From Corylus avellana (lineage: Eukaryota > Streptophyta > Magnoliopsida > Fagales > Betulaceae): 64,000 nucleotides of DNA. The stretch is from assembly GCF_901000735.1 (NCBI RefSeq), contig NC_081547.1, forward strand, positions 23,986,046-24,050,045. The letters run 5' to 3'. The translations under genes were made by a program, and so were the position numbers. A model generated the notes under the pieces. The model was given only the letters and a program-made list of their open reading frames with translations, did no database searches and had not been told where the DNA came from. Shown here in pieces: positions 12,063 through 23,643 of this stretch (positions are counted from its first letter, which is position 1; each line of letters starts with the position of its first letter).

Positions 12063-13295
12063 ATGTATCATTGACTCTCGCAGTATACGGCCAAAGATGA
12101 AATTTGGAAGAACGGGCATGAAAAAGAAAGGGGAATGATCAAATTTGCCTAAAGATCAGTTGGACCTTTCATTGCTTCTCTTGTTGACCCGGCCACGATA
12201 CCTTTGATTTTTCCCTTGCATGGAAAATTGATCGTTACTTGAATCTTAACGTGATTTACAGGGTGGTTACAGGTCTTTGTTTTTTTTTTATTATTATTAT
12301 ATAGTTTCTTGAATCTTGATGTGATTTACAAGGTTATTAGAGGGCTCTTTTTTTTCAATCCACTTTGAATAGAATAAAGGTATGTGGTTATTGATGCTTT
12401 GACTTCATCCGCCGCCTTACAATATAAAAATATATAATTAGGTATCATTTGCATGCACGCAAAGTCTGAATCTACTGTTATTTTTTGCCCTTTCATTTTC
12501 ACCCGGCCACTTCAAAATATCCTGAAGGTGCAACTACTATGCCTTAATATTAAATTAGCAGCGAAAAAATGCTATAAAATTATTATTTTACAATATAACT
12601 AAATTATAAACCGTAAATATAATACTTACGGTATAGACAAAGATTTTTTTTTTTTTTTTTAAATTGGGTTGGTGAAAGTTGTTTCAACTTAATCTATACA
12701 AATATTAAAAGAAATTTTATTAAAAAAAACATGTGTCAGCAGTTAAGTGAATTTTTCTTTAGTTGCTTAATTTAATTACCATCTTGTGCAAAGTTTATAA
12801 GTAATAAATAATTTTAATTGCTTAACAATCAAATGTCACCTCTAAGTTTGAATATCTGTACTTTGATTAATTGGATTTGTGTTAATTGTTACATCTTTAT
12901 TTTATTTTTTTTCTCCCTTTTTTGATTTGATTGTGCAAGCGTAAATCTTTAAAGTTTCATTTTGTTGTTATATTGTTGTTTTTAATGTCAGCCCCCTATC
13001 TTTACAAGGTGGGCAAAAAGGGCATGCCTTTTTTGTCCTTTTCTTTTTTTTGGGCAAGTATGATTCAATATTGGCTAATGGCTACATATTTGGGGTTGGG
13101 CCAGTGTTGGGATGCCATATGATGCTGCCTATATTACATGTACATATAAGTTTACAACTGTGGATGTCTCCTCAGATAAATGTATTGCCAATCCTTTGAT
13201 TTGAACTATAGATTTTAAATGAATTACTGGATATACCTAATGCTTCAATTATTTAAAATATATAGGATACACCAAAAAGATTAGTACTAGGATCA

Positions 13296-13334
<39 letters not shown>

Positions 13335-14388
13335 CATTATCCTTAAAAAGCTGAGGAAATGTTCTTGTTCGTTTTAAATATTCATGATTTCTTCCAAGAA
13401 ATTAGATACCTGTTCTTGTGCATGCATGTACTTCCTTTTATGTGTGGTCGGCTAGAACATCCCCATGACATGAATGGACCTGAGCTCTCCTTAGATTTGA
13501 TAAGGATAGAATTTTTTATTTTATTTTATTTATTTATTTATTTTTTATGGTAAATGATGATTTGATTATTCTAAATTAAGGAATTTAATTATCTTAATTT
13601 AAGGTTGTTGGTGTACGGAACCAATGATGACCTCTATCTGCAAAAGAGGTAAAATACATTAGAAGTCCGCTAACTTTTGAAGATCGAAAAGACTCTGACG
13701 CCCAAATCAGTAAGGGATGAGAGGAAGAGCTCTCTCAAGTAAAAAGAGCACTATTAATAGTTTGTATAGAATAAAAGAGATTATGTACCTTAGGCCTTAT
13801 ATACAAGCATGTAGAACATTATAGAGTCTTTTGGAGTCTGTTGAATGAGTCGCATGGCTAGCTATAGATCTCTTTGTTCTTTTGTGGTGGACTTGGGGTA
13901 AGTTTATTCGGGTCCTTTCTAGAGCATCGCATATAATACAAAATAAAGAAAAAAATGTAGGCTATAAGGCTTTGTGTCTTTCTCTCAATGTCTTTGATTT
14001 CTTTAGTTTATTATGAAATTCTATAAGCTTTATTTTGTAGTATCATGTGATTCATGTCGCACTCAAAAAATTTATCTCTAATATTGATAAGTTGGTAAAT
14101 ATCTCAATCGTGGTTAAAGACAAAAGAAAAGAGGAAATGGAAGATGCGTTAAGGTTCGATTGGGAAAAAATGACACTAATAAGAGGTTGGGTTCCTTTAT
14201 AACTACCAATGATCAATAGTTGCTTCGTGCATGGGTCTCATTGCTCTTCCTGTTTTTCTTTTTTCTTTAATATATATATATATATATATGACACTAATAA
14301 GAGGTTGGGTTCCTTTATAACTACCAATCATCAATAGTTGCTTCTGTGCATGGGTCTCATTCGCTCTTCCTGTTTTTCTTTTTTCTTT

Positions 14389-14446
<58 letters not shown>

Positions 14447-16852
14447 GTTTGTTTATTTTCTTTGTAAGAATATTTCCCATTTAGGTTTGATTGTAATCAA
14501 ATTTAAACCATTTTGTAATCTCTATATTTAGGCTTTATTCTATATATTTTCTTGTAAGTTTTATTTTCTTCCATAGTCTATTTGCAATTTACGCTGCCTC
14601 CTCCGAGCGTCTCACGTGCCTTTTCTGACATTGTTTTCAGAGCGTTTTGCAAAGTTGTATATAAAAATAACCAAAAATCATGTTTTCAAGGCACATATAT
14701 GTCATTGTTGCTGCGCAGGATTATTCCTTCTTTCTTCATCAAGGGATAAGATGCTAGTTTCATGCTCAGGATTTCATTTGGGCTGCACCGAATTATTGCT
14801 CATCTCAGCTCACATCAAGTTTGATATGCCTATCACACAAGATCTCATCGTCTTCATCTACAGTTTTGCACGCCGATCGAGCTGACAATCTACTTCTGAT
14901 CCTTATCGTACTAAATCTCGTTCATAAAAAAAAAAAAAAATAAATAAAAAAAAAAAAAAAAAAAATCATTCTTTCTCTAGCTTTTTGGAGAGCATCCCCA
15001 TGCACATGATCATGGGCATGAACTAGCTCCCACTAGCTTTTGTGGTCATTTTGCATTCAAAATTTTCTCAGTAATAAGTTGGTAGACATCTCAATCGTGG
15101 TGATGGAAGTGCTGATGATACCATGCTTGTAGCTTTCATTAGTCTTGCATTGCATTCATCTTTGAACTTTCCTGGTTAATGACAAAAGAAAGGTGATAAT
15201 GCGTGGAAGAAGAATTAGGGTTCTGATTGGATTAAATTGACACAACCGTCGGGTAGTACACTTTCTTTTTGAAAATATCCTTTATAACGACCAGTCATCA
15301 ATAGGTTCTTTCATGGGTCTCACATTCGCTTGTATTTTTGTTGGATCAAGATTCCCTACAATTTTTAAAAAATTGTAAATTATCAGATTACAGAATTTAT
15401 GCCGTTTATAGGTATTGAAACGCTTGAAAATGTCGTTTATTAAAAATGTAGCATGTTACTGTTGAGAATTAAGTATATTTTTATTAGGTTCTTGTTTTTT
15501 ATGTTGTAAAAAAACTTTGAGCTATAATTTCAAGAAAATTGTAGATTCTTAATTAGGCCATTTCTAGGGCATCAAAACGCTTGAAAAATGCTATCTATTA
15601 AAAAGGTAGCATGTTACAATTGAGAATTGAATATATTTTCTTAAGGTTCTTGTTCTCTATGTTGTAAAAAAACTTTGAGCCAAAAAAATCATCTTTTAAT
15701 TTTATGAAAAAGAAGTGTCTCTGCAAAAGTGAAAAAAAAAACATTTTGAAAAGAAAACTCTTTTTGCCTGCCTCAATTAAAATATGGCATTTTTAAAGTG
15801 TTTTGATGCCTAAAAATACCTTAATTTCATAATTTGAAAATTGTAGACCATCCTAATTCCTTTCTATTTTTTTTTTTTTTTTTGGGGTATAAAATTCAAT
15901 AAAATGGGTTATGTTAAATGGGGTTGAGCACATATATTTAAGTTATTGGTTTTTCTATGATACACGATTATTTTTTGTTAAAATATTTATTTATTTTCAA
16001 TGTTCAAGGGCGGGTAACAATCATGAGGATAAGAGCGAGAGTTTGAGAATAAGGTCACGTAAGACCACTTTGAGTGATGAGTGATGGTTATAATTGTTTG
16101 ACTATTTGGACAAACGGATGCTGTATTTGAGTATTCTCATGATTATTTGATAATTGTATATGTCGAATTGGACATGATGTATTGAGATTTGAGCATTATG
16201 TAGCATATATTGACAATATCAAAGTAGTCCAAGTAATTTTATTTGTTGATTTAATAGTATTTTGCTGAATAAATGAATGAATGATTGGATTTTAGATGTA
16301 GAGAACAGCATTTTAATAATATACAAAAATATTATTCGTGTTTTTAATAATTACATAAGTGGACGTTTACATAATATTGGTAAATGATATCTATGAAGAT
16401 GATATTTAGTATTACTCTATTTACCTAAAAAAAAAAAAAAAAAAAAGAAATGGCATGGACATTAATGTTGTTGGAATACTTTGACCGGTAGCGCATGTTG
16501 TGCATTGTCATCATATGTGAAAATGTATGGCTTAAAATTTGTCCTCGTACGTACGTATGATTAAAAAAAAGAAAAGGTGTAAATTGAAGTACGATAAAAC
16601 GTTTCATGTAATGTTGTAACTGAAGAGAAAATAATATATGTTTAGAATCTGTCCACGCGTATGGTCTAGATTAATGGGAGTAAACCAGTTATATAACTTG
16701 CTTCTACTGCAGGAACTAGAACAGAAACAATCAGATTTTTCAGCTTTCTTTTCCACTGTTTTTCTGCAGGAAAATCAGCGACGCTTTCTTAGCTACCCTT
16801 TTTGTCGTGTTTTGAAATATCCGGTCAACACTTCTGAAAAAAGGCAAAAGAA
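12063..16852. other. Intergenic region between gene C and locus D
   Basis: No gene is supported. Just after gene C, two imperfect copies of CTTGAATCTTAACGTGATTT-like sequence lie near 12240 and 12310. TA tracts occur at about 13298-13333, 14270-14289 and 14391-14442. Positions 13600-13900 hold promoter-like, LTR-like sequence without a partner copy. A tandem duplication lies at 14168-14410, and 15031 onward belongs to the segmental duplication shared with 26358-28715. Confidence 0.5.
14080..14445. repeat. Tandem duplication related to the block at 15060-15345
   Basis: The block starting GACACTAATAAGAGGTTGGG at about 14170 is repeated at about 14290, each copy followed by a TA tract. The same region, including AAGTTGGTAAATATCTCAAT, is a diverged relative of 15068-15340. 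This points to an older local duplication before the larger one. Confidence 0.7.
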
Positions 16853-17373
16853 ATGGTGTTTCCTGCAACAACAGGAGGAGGCGGCGACGGTTGGGCAGAC
16901 ATGAAGAGCATCACCCTTCAAGTGCTCAAGGGGCGGTGGTTCGTGGTGTTCACAACATGTCTGTTGATGTCCGTCTCCGGAGCGAGCTACATGTTCGGCC
17001 TCTACTCCAACGAGATCAAATCCACACTCGGCTACGACCAGACAACTCTCAATTTGCTTGGCTTCTTCAAGGACTTGGGTTCCAACATAGGTACCGTTAT
17101 ATCATTATCTCAATACGTTCAATCAGCACTTATTTTGAAAAATTTATAGTATATATTCACAATGATAAAGTAAAGTTTTTTCTTTTTTTCTTTGGTGTTT
17201 AGACTAGCTGGTTGCTACAGTCAATTTTGTTCGGTTGTGGAGTTTTTGTAATTGGCTGGTTGCTTGTATTAGTCTAAGTTGTTGAATGAAATTTTTTCTT
17301 CTTCATGAATAAAATTATCAAATTTAAAAGAGCCACTTTTAAAATGAAGTAAACATTAAATTCTTAATATCTT
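15031..17373 (+). repeat. Segmental duplication, copy 1 (contains locus D)
   Basis: From CACTAGCTTTTGTGGTCATT to TTCTTAATATCTT, this 2.34-kb block aligns almost base for base with 26358-28715. It covers upstream sequence, promoter, 5' leader, exon 1 and about 280 bp of intron 1 of an NFD4-like gene. Differences are scattered substitutions and small indels. Confidence 0.93.
16853..17090 (+). pseudogene. NFD4-like MFS fragment (locus D): exon 1 only
   Basis: The 238-bp exon encodes about 79 aa beginning MVFPATTGGGGDGWADMKS and running through LGYDQTTLNLLGFFKDLGSN, identical to exon 1 of gene E. The donor site at 17091 is intact and the intron continues to about 17373, where homology with gene E stops and transposon sequence begins. 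No second exon follows before locus E. A matching TATATAA lies at 16690-16696. Unless the rest was lost at the assembly gap, it can only give a truncated peptide that reads into the intron. Confidence 0.85.
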
Positions 17374-17520
17374 GGGAAAATTTCAGAAAGCCCCCCTGAA
17401 CTTCCAGCCAATTTGAAAAACCCCCCTGAATTTTCAAAACTCTCATTTAGGCCCCCTTAAACTTTGATTTTCTCTCACTTTGGACCTTTTTAACATTAAA
17501 CTACTTCGTTTTGTTTCCTA
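17374..17520. mobile_element. Terminal fragment of a long-TIR element
   Basis: This begins GGGAAAATTTCAGAAAG and has spaced CCCCCCTGAA and CCCCCTTAAA phrases. It resembles the terminal arms of the element at 42513-47084 (CACTAAAGACCCCCAAAT, ACTTTTAATTGC). Only one arm is recognisable here; it is interrupted by the CACTA-like element that follows. Confidence 0.5.
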
Positions 17521-18427
17521 AAAATATAATTTTTTTGTAACGGCCCATTAGTGACGTGTTAAGCATGTTGACACGTTACTAACGGTTAGTAACGTGTCAT
17601 TAGTAACGTGGCTGGCAGGTTGCAAAATTGGAAGTTACTAATGGGAATTTAGTAACGTGTCAATTTCTGACACGTCACCCTTTNNNNNNNNNNNNNNNNN
17701 NNNNNNNNNNNNNNNNNNNNNNNNNNNNNNNNNNNNNNNNNNNNNNNNNNNNNNNNNNNNNNNNNNNNNNNNNNNNNNNNNNNCAGTAATCTTGATTATA
17801 TCTAGCATGCAGTATTTAGATGGATCTGTAAAAATCAGCTTTTTTGATCTGAACCACACTAACAAAATTGAAAGACCTCCCTTACTGATCAATAAAAGAA
17901 GAAATTCTTTTGTTGGCTCAACCACTTCAGAAGGTCTCAGACGAAGAGACCAAGATATATATATATATATATATTTCTGAAGTGCTGGTTTTAGCACGTC
18001 AGTATTTTCCTTTTCTTTTTTGAATATCAGGTTTATATATATATATAAACTTGATATAAAAAAAAATAAAAAAAAATAAAAAATAAAAAATTAAGAAATA
18101 CTGACGTGCTAGTTTAGCACGTTAGAAATTTCTGACGTGCTAAAACCGGTACGTCATAAATATATAATATAAATATTTAAATATTAATTTATTTAAATAA
18201 AAATTTTAAAAATTAAATTGAATTTAAATTTCCTGACGTGTCAAATATTGACACGTCAGAAAATCCTGATGTGTTGAATGTAACAAGTCAATAAATATTG
18301 ACATGTCATATTCAACACGTCAAAAAAAAATTTGTTGACGTGCCACTTTTGGCATGTCAATAATTGATGACATGGCAAAATTTGGTTACTGTTTGCCACG
18401 TCAGTAATCATCTTGTTTTTTATAGTG
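17514..18427. mobile_element. CACTA-like palindrome-rich element(s), interrupted by a gap
   Basis: Positions 17520-17683 match the left end of the element at 24713-26357 (CGGCCCATTAGTGACGTGTT and following). After the 100-N gap the sequence has inverted ACGTG motifs such as TGACGTGTCA and CTGACGTGCTA, and a right end at 18427 reading TTTTTTATAGTG, a decayed CACTA terminus. The two sides may be two separate related elements. No coding frame is credible; frames across the Ns are not real. Confidence 0.65.
17684..17783. other. Assembly gap (100 N)
   Basis: A run of exactly 100 Ns, a conventional unknown-length gap. It lies inside a palindrome-rich CACTA-like element. Confidence 1.
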
Positions 18428-18510
18428 TATAACACTTAACACTTATTAAAATAAGTTGAAAAAAAATCCCTCAAAACTTTGAAGGAAATTTTTGTCCCTT
18501 TTATAATCTA

Positions 18511-19195
18511 GAGAAAAATATAAAAAAAGCTCCATAAATTATCAGCAATTTGTAATATAGCCCCCAAATATTCAAAAGGTACTAAAGTAGCCCCCCAACC
18601 TACCAAAATATATCAAAAAGGCCACTTATTTTTTTATTCCTATAATACCCTTATTATTTTAACAAATAAAATAATTGTAAAAAAAACCAAACAATTTTCT
18701 AAAAATACAAAAAAAAAGTTTTTGGAATAAATAAATAATTAGTCACTGCAATTGGTCTAAATTACAAATTGTTTCATGTCGTATTAAAGTAAAATTAATG
18801 GGTGAATAAAAACAATTTTTTAACAGAATTTGACTCCGGGACTAAATTGTTTTTTTTGTTGAATATCTCAAGAACCGTACATTTGATTTTACTTTAGTAC
18901 ACCATAAATAGTCACTGTAGTTGGCCTAAATTATTTATTTGTTCTGAAAACTTTTTTTTTTTTTTTTTTGTATTTATTAAGCCATTGGTTTTTTTGTATT
19001 TTTAAAAAATTGTTTTTTTTTTTTTTTACAATTATTTTATTTGTTAAAAGAATTGGGGTATTATAGGAATAAAAAAAATAAGTGGCATTTTTGATACATT
19101 TTAATAGTTTGAAGGCTACTTTAATACCTTTTAAACATTGAGAGGCTATATTGCAAACGGTTGGCAGTTTAGGTGATTTGTTTTATATTTTTCCC
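18511..19195. mobile_element. Mutator-like non-autonomous element with ~190-bp inverted repeats
   Basis: The left arm at about 18511-18700 (AGAAAAATATAAAAAAAGCT, ATTCCTATAATACCC) is matched in reverse at about 19010-19195 (GGGTATTATAGGAAT, TTTATATTTTTCCC). Flanks TATAATCTA (18502-18510) and TATTATCAA (19196-19204) agree at 7 of 9 bases, in keeping with a decayed 9-bp target duplication. The interior shares ATTACAAATTG-like phrases with the element at 7957-8753. Confidence 0.65.
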
Positions 19196-19689
19196 TATTA
19201 TCAATTTTTATTCGAAATGAAGAGCATCTTTTTTTACTTCTTTATTCCTCATTCGATCATGCCTAACTTATTTTTCTTTATAACCCAACCACCCTCTATT
19301 GTTCGGGAGCCACACCGCAGATTTATATTTCATTTTCAGGAGCTGAAGGTGTACCCTCGTGTCGCTTTTTAAGTCTCTTTAAAGGTGAAAACCCCTCAGT
19401 TCCTACCCTATGCTTATTTTTCTCATTATAATTAGTTGTAGTATTTTACTCTACTTCTAACTTGTCCCCTTCTCTTACTATGCATGCATATGAATTTCTA
19501 ATTTTTTTTTCATTAGTTGTAGTATATTACTCTACTTTTAACTTGTCCCCTTCTGGTACTATGCAAGCATATGAATTTCTAATTTTTTTTTTTTTCCTTT
19601 GATAATAAATGTGAATGAAAATTCTGAAAATGAAACGGAAGCATTTTTGTTAATATGCTAGTGCCCCTTGTCTTTTGTCAACTTGCTAG

Positions 19690-19881
19690 ATGCCTGAAAT
19701 AGAAATGGTAGAAAATGAAGAACCAAATGCTGTGATATTAGATGTGAAAGAAAATTCTGAAAGTGAAACGAAAGCAAACAATCGAAGTGGAGATGAAAAT
19801 CAAAATAGAGAAGTTGGAGGAGCATCTGCTTCAATCACAAATAAAAGTGAAGACAAGTTGTTGGCAATTGACATCGAGTGA
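19690..19881 (+). pseudogene. Acidic 63-aa reading frame, possible exon remnant
   Basis: The frame starts MPEIEMVENEEPNAVILDV and is rich in Glu, Asn, Ser and Lys, with no recognisable domain. A splice-acceptor-like TTGCTAG lies directly before the ATG. A diverged copy of part of it (GAAAATTCTGAAAATGAAAC) sits upstream at 19613-19650, so the region has an internal duplication. It may be a leftover exon of the ankyrin locus downstream, or chance. I do not assign a function. Confidence 0.25.
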
Positions 19882-19937
19882 ATGCTAAGAAGAGCGGAGC
19901 CCTACTTGTCACGTGAATGTTGTATCTACTGATAGAT

Positions 19938-20633
19938 AGGGGCATTCACATCCGGCTCAACAAATATTTAGCTAAATTTTAGCTAAAAGACCACATTATT
20001 CTATTTTAGCTACTTACAATTTTAAGGTATCTATATTTGGCTCAGCATTTTAGTTATTCTCTTTCAATTTTTCATTTAAATATTAATTTTCTATTATTTC
20101 TCCAACAATCATATTTTTAAAAATTTGTCATTAGTCATATTTTTCTAAATTTGTCTTTCACTAACGATTATATTTTTAAAAATTTTATTTTCCTAATGGT
20201 CATTTTTTTTTAAAAAAAATTTAATAGTATATATTACCATTTATTGAATATGTTATTAAAGAATTTAATAACACCCATGCAAAAAGAGAAAAAAAAAAAA
20301 AAAAACCAAAAACAAAAAAAACAAAACAAAAAACAAAAGATTGAACAAAAATTGCAAATTTGATGATACCCATAAGTTGAAATATGCAAAATAACTTTGA
20401 TTTCAAGATAAATAAAACCCTTCACAAACGTATTAGGTATTGTGAGGCTGATTTTTTATTTTATAGTAGAGGGATGATAAAATCATTTTTTATTAGAGGA
20501 GAGAGAAAAGAACGAATTTTTATTATATAAGATTTAGATTGTTCAGCATCGGCTACTTTGTTGAGCCGGTTGGGAGGTGTTTTTTAGTTACTTGGCTATG
20601 TTGTTGAACCGAATGTGAATGATCTTAATGTGC
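19938..20633. mobile_element. MITE with GCATTCACATNCGGNTCAACA termini
   Basis: The left end GCATTCACATCCGGCTCAAC at about 19943 is repeated in reverse at about 20597-20627 (GTTGAACCGAATGTGAATGA), with further inverted matches around TTAGCTA. The interior is AT-rich and non-coding. Exact ends and target duplication are not clear, so the superfamily is left open. Confidence 0.55.
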
Positions 20634-20752
20634 TTGCATTTTTAATGAGAAACTAATAGTTAAAATAGAAAAATTATGAATTTTGAGCAGTTAAAATAGC
20701 CATTTACTATCGAAGATCCTCTAACATTGCAGTTGTCAAGTTCCCTGTTGAC

Positions 20753-21328
20753 ATGGATATTGCAGATCTGGAACTGAAGACGTTATTGCTGACTGAGCTT
20801 CCAGTAATGCTGTTGATGGGGCTGAGTAAACTGACTGAACATCCAACATCTGAGCTGACTGAGCTACCAATGATGCTGACTGAACTGACTGAGTTTCCAA
20901 TGATCCTGTTGATGTTGCGGACTAAACCAACTGAAATTCCAACATCCAGACTGACTGAGCTTCCAATGATGCTTCTGGTGTTGCTGACAAAACTAACTCA
21001 TGAGATGGCAATGCTGCTATTTCTCAATGAGCTTATTTTCGAGCTTCTTATTTCCATCAAAAAAATGGATCCCAGGTTGGTGGAGGCAGCACTTAATGGA
21101 AACGTCATTGAGCTGCAAAGATTACTTCAAGAGGACTCCCTCTTACTGGATAGAAATTCGTTAGCCATGTACCCTGAAACTGCCCTACACATTGCAGCCA
21201 TGCGTGGGCAAACAGAGTTTGTTAGGGAGCTATTGAAGCTTAAACCAGATTTTGCCACCAGACTTGACAAGGACAGGTTGAGCGCATTACACAACCTCCG
21301 GAAATGGGTTTGTCGAATACAGCCCTAA
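20753..21328 (+). pseudogene. Ankyrin-repeat protein fragment (BDA1/ACD6-like type)
   Basis: The most gene-like part starts at the ATG at 21065: MDPRLVEAALNGNVIELQRL, then TALHIAAMRGQTEFVRELL, which are a first ankyrin unit and most of a second. This matches the N-terminus of plant ankyrin proteins of the BDA1/ACD6-like class, which normally have several repeats and C-terminal membrane spans. Here homology stops at about 21290 and the frame ends at 21328, so less than a quarter of such a protein remains. Upstream, 20753-21000 is a degenerate tandem repeat around CTGACTGAGCTTCCAATGAT that happens to stay open in the same frame. Probably a truncated, non-functional copy. Confidence 0.7.
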
Positions 21329-21542
21329 TTAGAAACTTGAACATTCGATACTCGGCTCCGATACAACCCTAATTCGAAAGTCCACTTACTAATTTCATAA
21401 ATACCAAAATTACTGGTCCAGCTATGTATTTAACCCTTATTTATAACATTACAACGAAATTGAAAACCATAATTTAGATAATTATGTTGCTTTAGTTTTG
21501 AGTCTCGGATTCGGTTTCTGCATCAGCAGCTTCACCAGCTAA
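21329..21542. other. Short spacer
   Basis: No feature is recognised between the ankyrin fragment and the convergent small peptide gene. Confidence 0.4.
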
Positions 21543-21937
21543 TTATTTGGAGCAAATATGAAGGCAGCCCCTGCCACTTTGATCGTACTTATAACCCTTA
21601 CGACAACATCCATGGTAGCATCGATGTTTGCCGCCAGATCCACCTATTATTAACACGATATCCTCGTACATCCCATATCTGCCACCGTATTTGGCATCAT
21701 CTACTCCATTGGCCTCTTTGGTGGCCTTCACTGCACGTGCAATTAATGAACAATGTTGCTATAATATAATTATGATTTTAATGTGACAATATTAAAATTA
21801 ATTAGCACACATAAAGAAAAACAAGTTGTTAGTGATCCCAACGCACCGTTTTTCAGGTCCCTCGCTGCCACCTCCGAAGTGATGAGAAGAATAATGGCCA
21901 ACAAAAGACCTAGGAAAAGTAAAGCCTTGGAACCCAT
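21543..21937 (-). CDS. Small secreted glycine/cysteine-rich protein, two exons
   Basis: Exons 21937-21847 and 21730-21543 (minus strand) join in phase through a GT-AG intron to give 92 aa. The N-terminus MGSKALLFLGLLLAIILLIT is a strong signal peptide, followed by SEVAARDL, the usual signal-peptide region of plant glycine-rich proteins of the GRP3 type. The mature part has GGRYG and GGSGG tracts and a C-terminal cluster of Cys residues (CYHGCCRKGY, GCLHIC). Family members are small cell-wall or apoplastic proteins, some of which bind wall-associated kinases; this role is inference here. The Gly-rich stretch is short for the family. A TATAAA at 22012-22007 lies about 70 bp before the ATG and supports this start. 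Confidence 0.75.
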
Positions 21938-22006
21938 TTTTCTTAGCAAACAGAACTTGTAAACAAAGAAACTATTGGAAAGTGGTGATAAAATCAGTGC
22001 TCTTTC

Positions 22007-22012
22007 TTTATA
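22007..22012 (-). promoter_or_regulatory. Probable TATA box of the small secreted protein gene
   Basis: TATAAA on the minus strand sits about 70 bp upstream of the ATG at 21937. Confidence 0.5.
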
Positions 22013-22904
22013 GGCCAATATTAAAGAAAGAGCGCAACACCATTAAATTTGAAATTTCGATCATTTTCAATCCATTTGAATGAGATAATAACTTGTCTTT
22101 TAAAATGAAAAACCCCTCCCTCCAGTGTCCAAATGGACAGGAGAGGATACTGCTCCATTAATTTGGAAGGGCGCCCTACAATATTGTTTTAATATATAAT
22201 GCAATACACGCTTTGGACATGTTTGAAGCTACTATACGGAAAGCTTCTGTTTCACCTTTGGCATGGTAGTGAAGTTGCCTTTGACGTGTTTGAAGCTATG
22301 GAAAGCTTCTCTTTGACCATCCCTTGGTAATTAAAGAAGGCCAGTATTTTTATAAAAATGATGGACAGGACAGTTTCGAGGGGATTTCTAGCTAATTAAA
22401 ACTTCTTACTTTGATTCATCTTTTTTGACTTCAATTCCTGAACGATTTTATCTACTTTACTTTTGTTATGGTTGTTGTTCGTTTTCCAATTTCCATGATA
22501 CTTCCTTCCATCTCGAGACTAAATGCAGAAGCAAAAGAAATGGATTACAGCTAGCTAGCAATTTCCTAGCTACCATAATTTTTATTATTATTGCATGAAT
22601 TTAAACCAAATTGATAATTAATTAAGTATAACAGTTGGATATTTGGAAAGAGCACGTTTTATAAGGAGGATCACAAAGTATTGCATTAATTAATTAGTTC
22701 CTCAAAAAAGAAAAGAGTTGGAACAGAGGTATCCCTTGGTAAAGAAGGCCACTAATTTTATAAAACTGATGGACCGCACAGTTTCAACGGGATTAATTTC
22801 TAGCTAATTGACTAGCTAGGAACCACCTCGGACGCTTCCTAATTATAACCTGCTCTTTAATTATTTGCTTCCTCTGATCAAATCACTTGACTTGGGATCC
22901 ATCA

Positions 22905-23016
22905 GAGTGTTTTTTTTTTTTTTATATGCCTGCACAAGAGGAGGGGGGAGGATTCGAACTAGTGACCTCCACTTTATTATGCGTGGTCTCAGCCGATTGA
23001 GCTACCTCTTACGGAC
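22905..23016 (-). mobile_element. tRNA-derived SINE
   Basis: Read on the minus strand it has a Pol III A box TAGCTCAATCGGCTGAG (23004-22988) and B box AGTTCGAATCC (22960-22950), then a CTCTTGTGCAGGCAT-like region and a poly(A) tail (the T run at 22910-22923). Flanks GGGATCCATCA (22894-22904) and GGGATTCATCA (23017-23027) match at 10 of 11 bases, as expected for a retroposition target duplication. Related copies lie at about 33536 and 47345. Confidence 0.75.
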
Positions 23017-23128
23017 GGGATTCATCAATAGTTGGCCTCGTTCAATCAACCCTGAAACTTATCCATCTAGGGACTGCTAAATTGCAATCCCATACACACA
23101 AAAATTAAATTCTCTCCCATAAAAATAA

Positions 23129-23643
23129 GGCCCCGTTTGATTTACTGGGAATAGAAGAGGTTAGAATAGAATAATTATTCCAATTATTTAGTTTGATAGA
23201 AATACATATTTCATAATTAGAATTGAACTAAAATTACTAAAAAGCCCATTTAATTTCTAATTTTTCCAAAACTCAAATTAAAATAAATAAATAAATAAAG
23301 ATTGAATGTATATTCGCGGCCACCCTCATGGGCCGTTCTCGGGGTGGGGAATCTCACCTGTGGTGGTCTTGGCCACCCCCAGAGGGCCTCGGGGGTTCAC
23401 CGCGAGGCCCTCCAGCGCCACCCCCTTGGCATTGTGTGACCGGCCACCCACATGACATTTTGTTTTTATTTTTATTTTTAATTTTTAATTTTTAAGCCAT
23501 TCCTCTCACTTGTGTGTAAGAAATTAGTAATTCCTATGAGAATAACTATTCTTAGGAATAGACCCTTATCAAACAAAAGAATGGCTATTTCATAGGAATA
23601 GCCATTCCATTCCAAAGGTCTATTCCGCAAATCAAACAGGCCC
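23129..23643. mobile_element. PIF/Harbinger (Tourist)-like MITE with GC-rich core
   Basis: The ends GGCCCCGTTTGATT and AATCAAACAGGCCC are inverted, and TAA occurs directly on both sides (23126-23128 and 23644-23646), the Harbinger-type target duplication. The arms carry AGAATAG/CTATTCC inverted stretches. The middle (about 23310-23460) is unusually GC-rich with repeated GGCCACCC and GGGGGT phrases. A similar GGCCACCC-rich stretch follows at 23675-23800 with another such end (GCGAATCAAAGAAGGCC) near 24008, so two elements may be adjacent or nested. Confidence 0.65.

Noticed and set aside
13600..13900. LTR-like sequence with a TATA-like region (CCTTATATACAAG)
   Set aside because: No second LTR, primer binding site or target duplication could be seen, so a solo LTR is not supported.
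17657..17997. Reading frames spanning Ns at the three gaps
   Set aside because: They exist only because N codons were read as open; no flanking part has recognisable coding content.
22945..23010. Possible tRNA gene on the minus strand with A and B boxes
   Set aside because: It lacks a proper cloverleaf with matched acceptor stem and is followed by a poly(A) tail and flanked by a target duplication, so it is a SINE.
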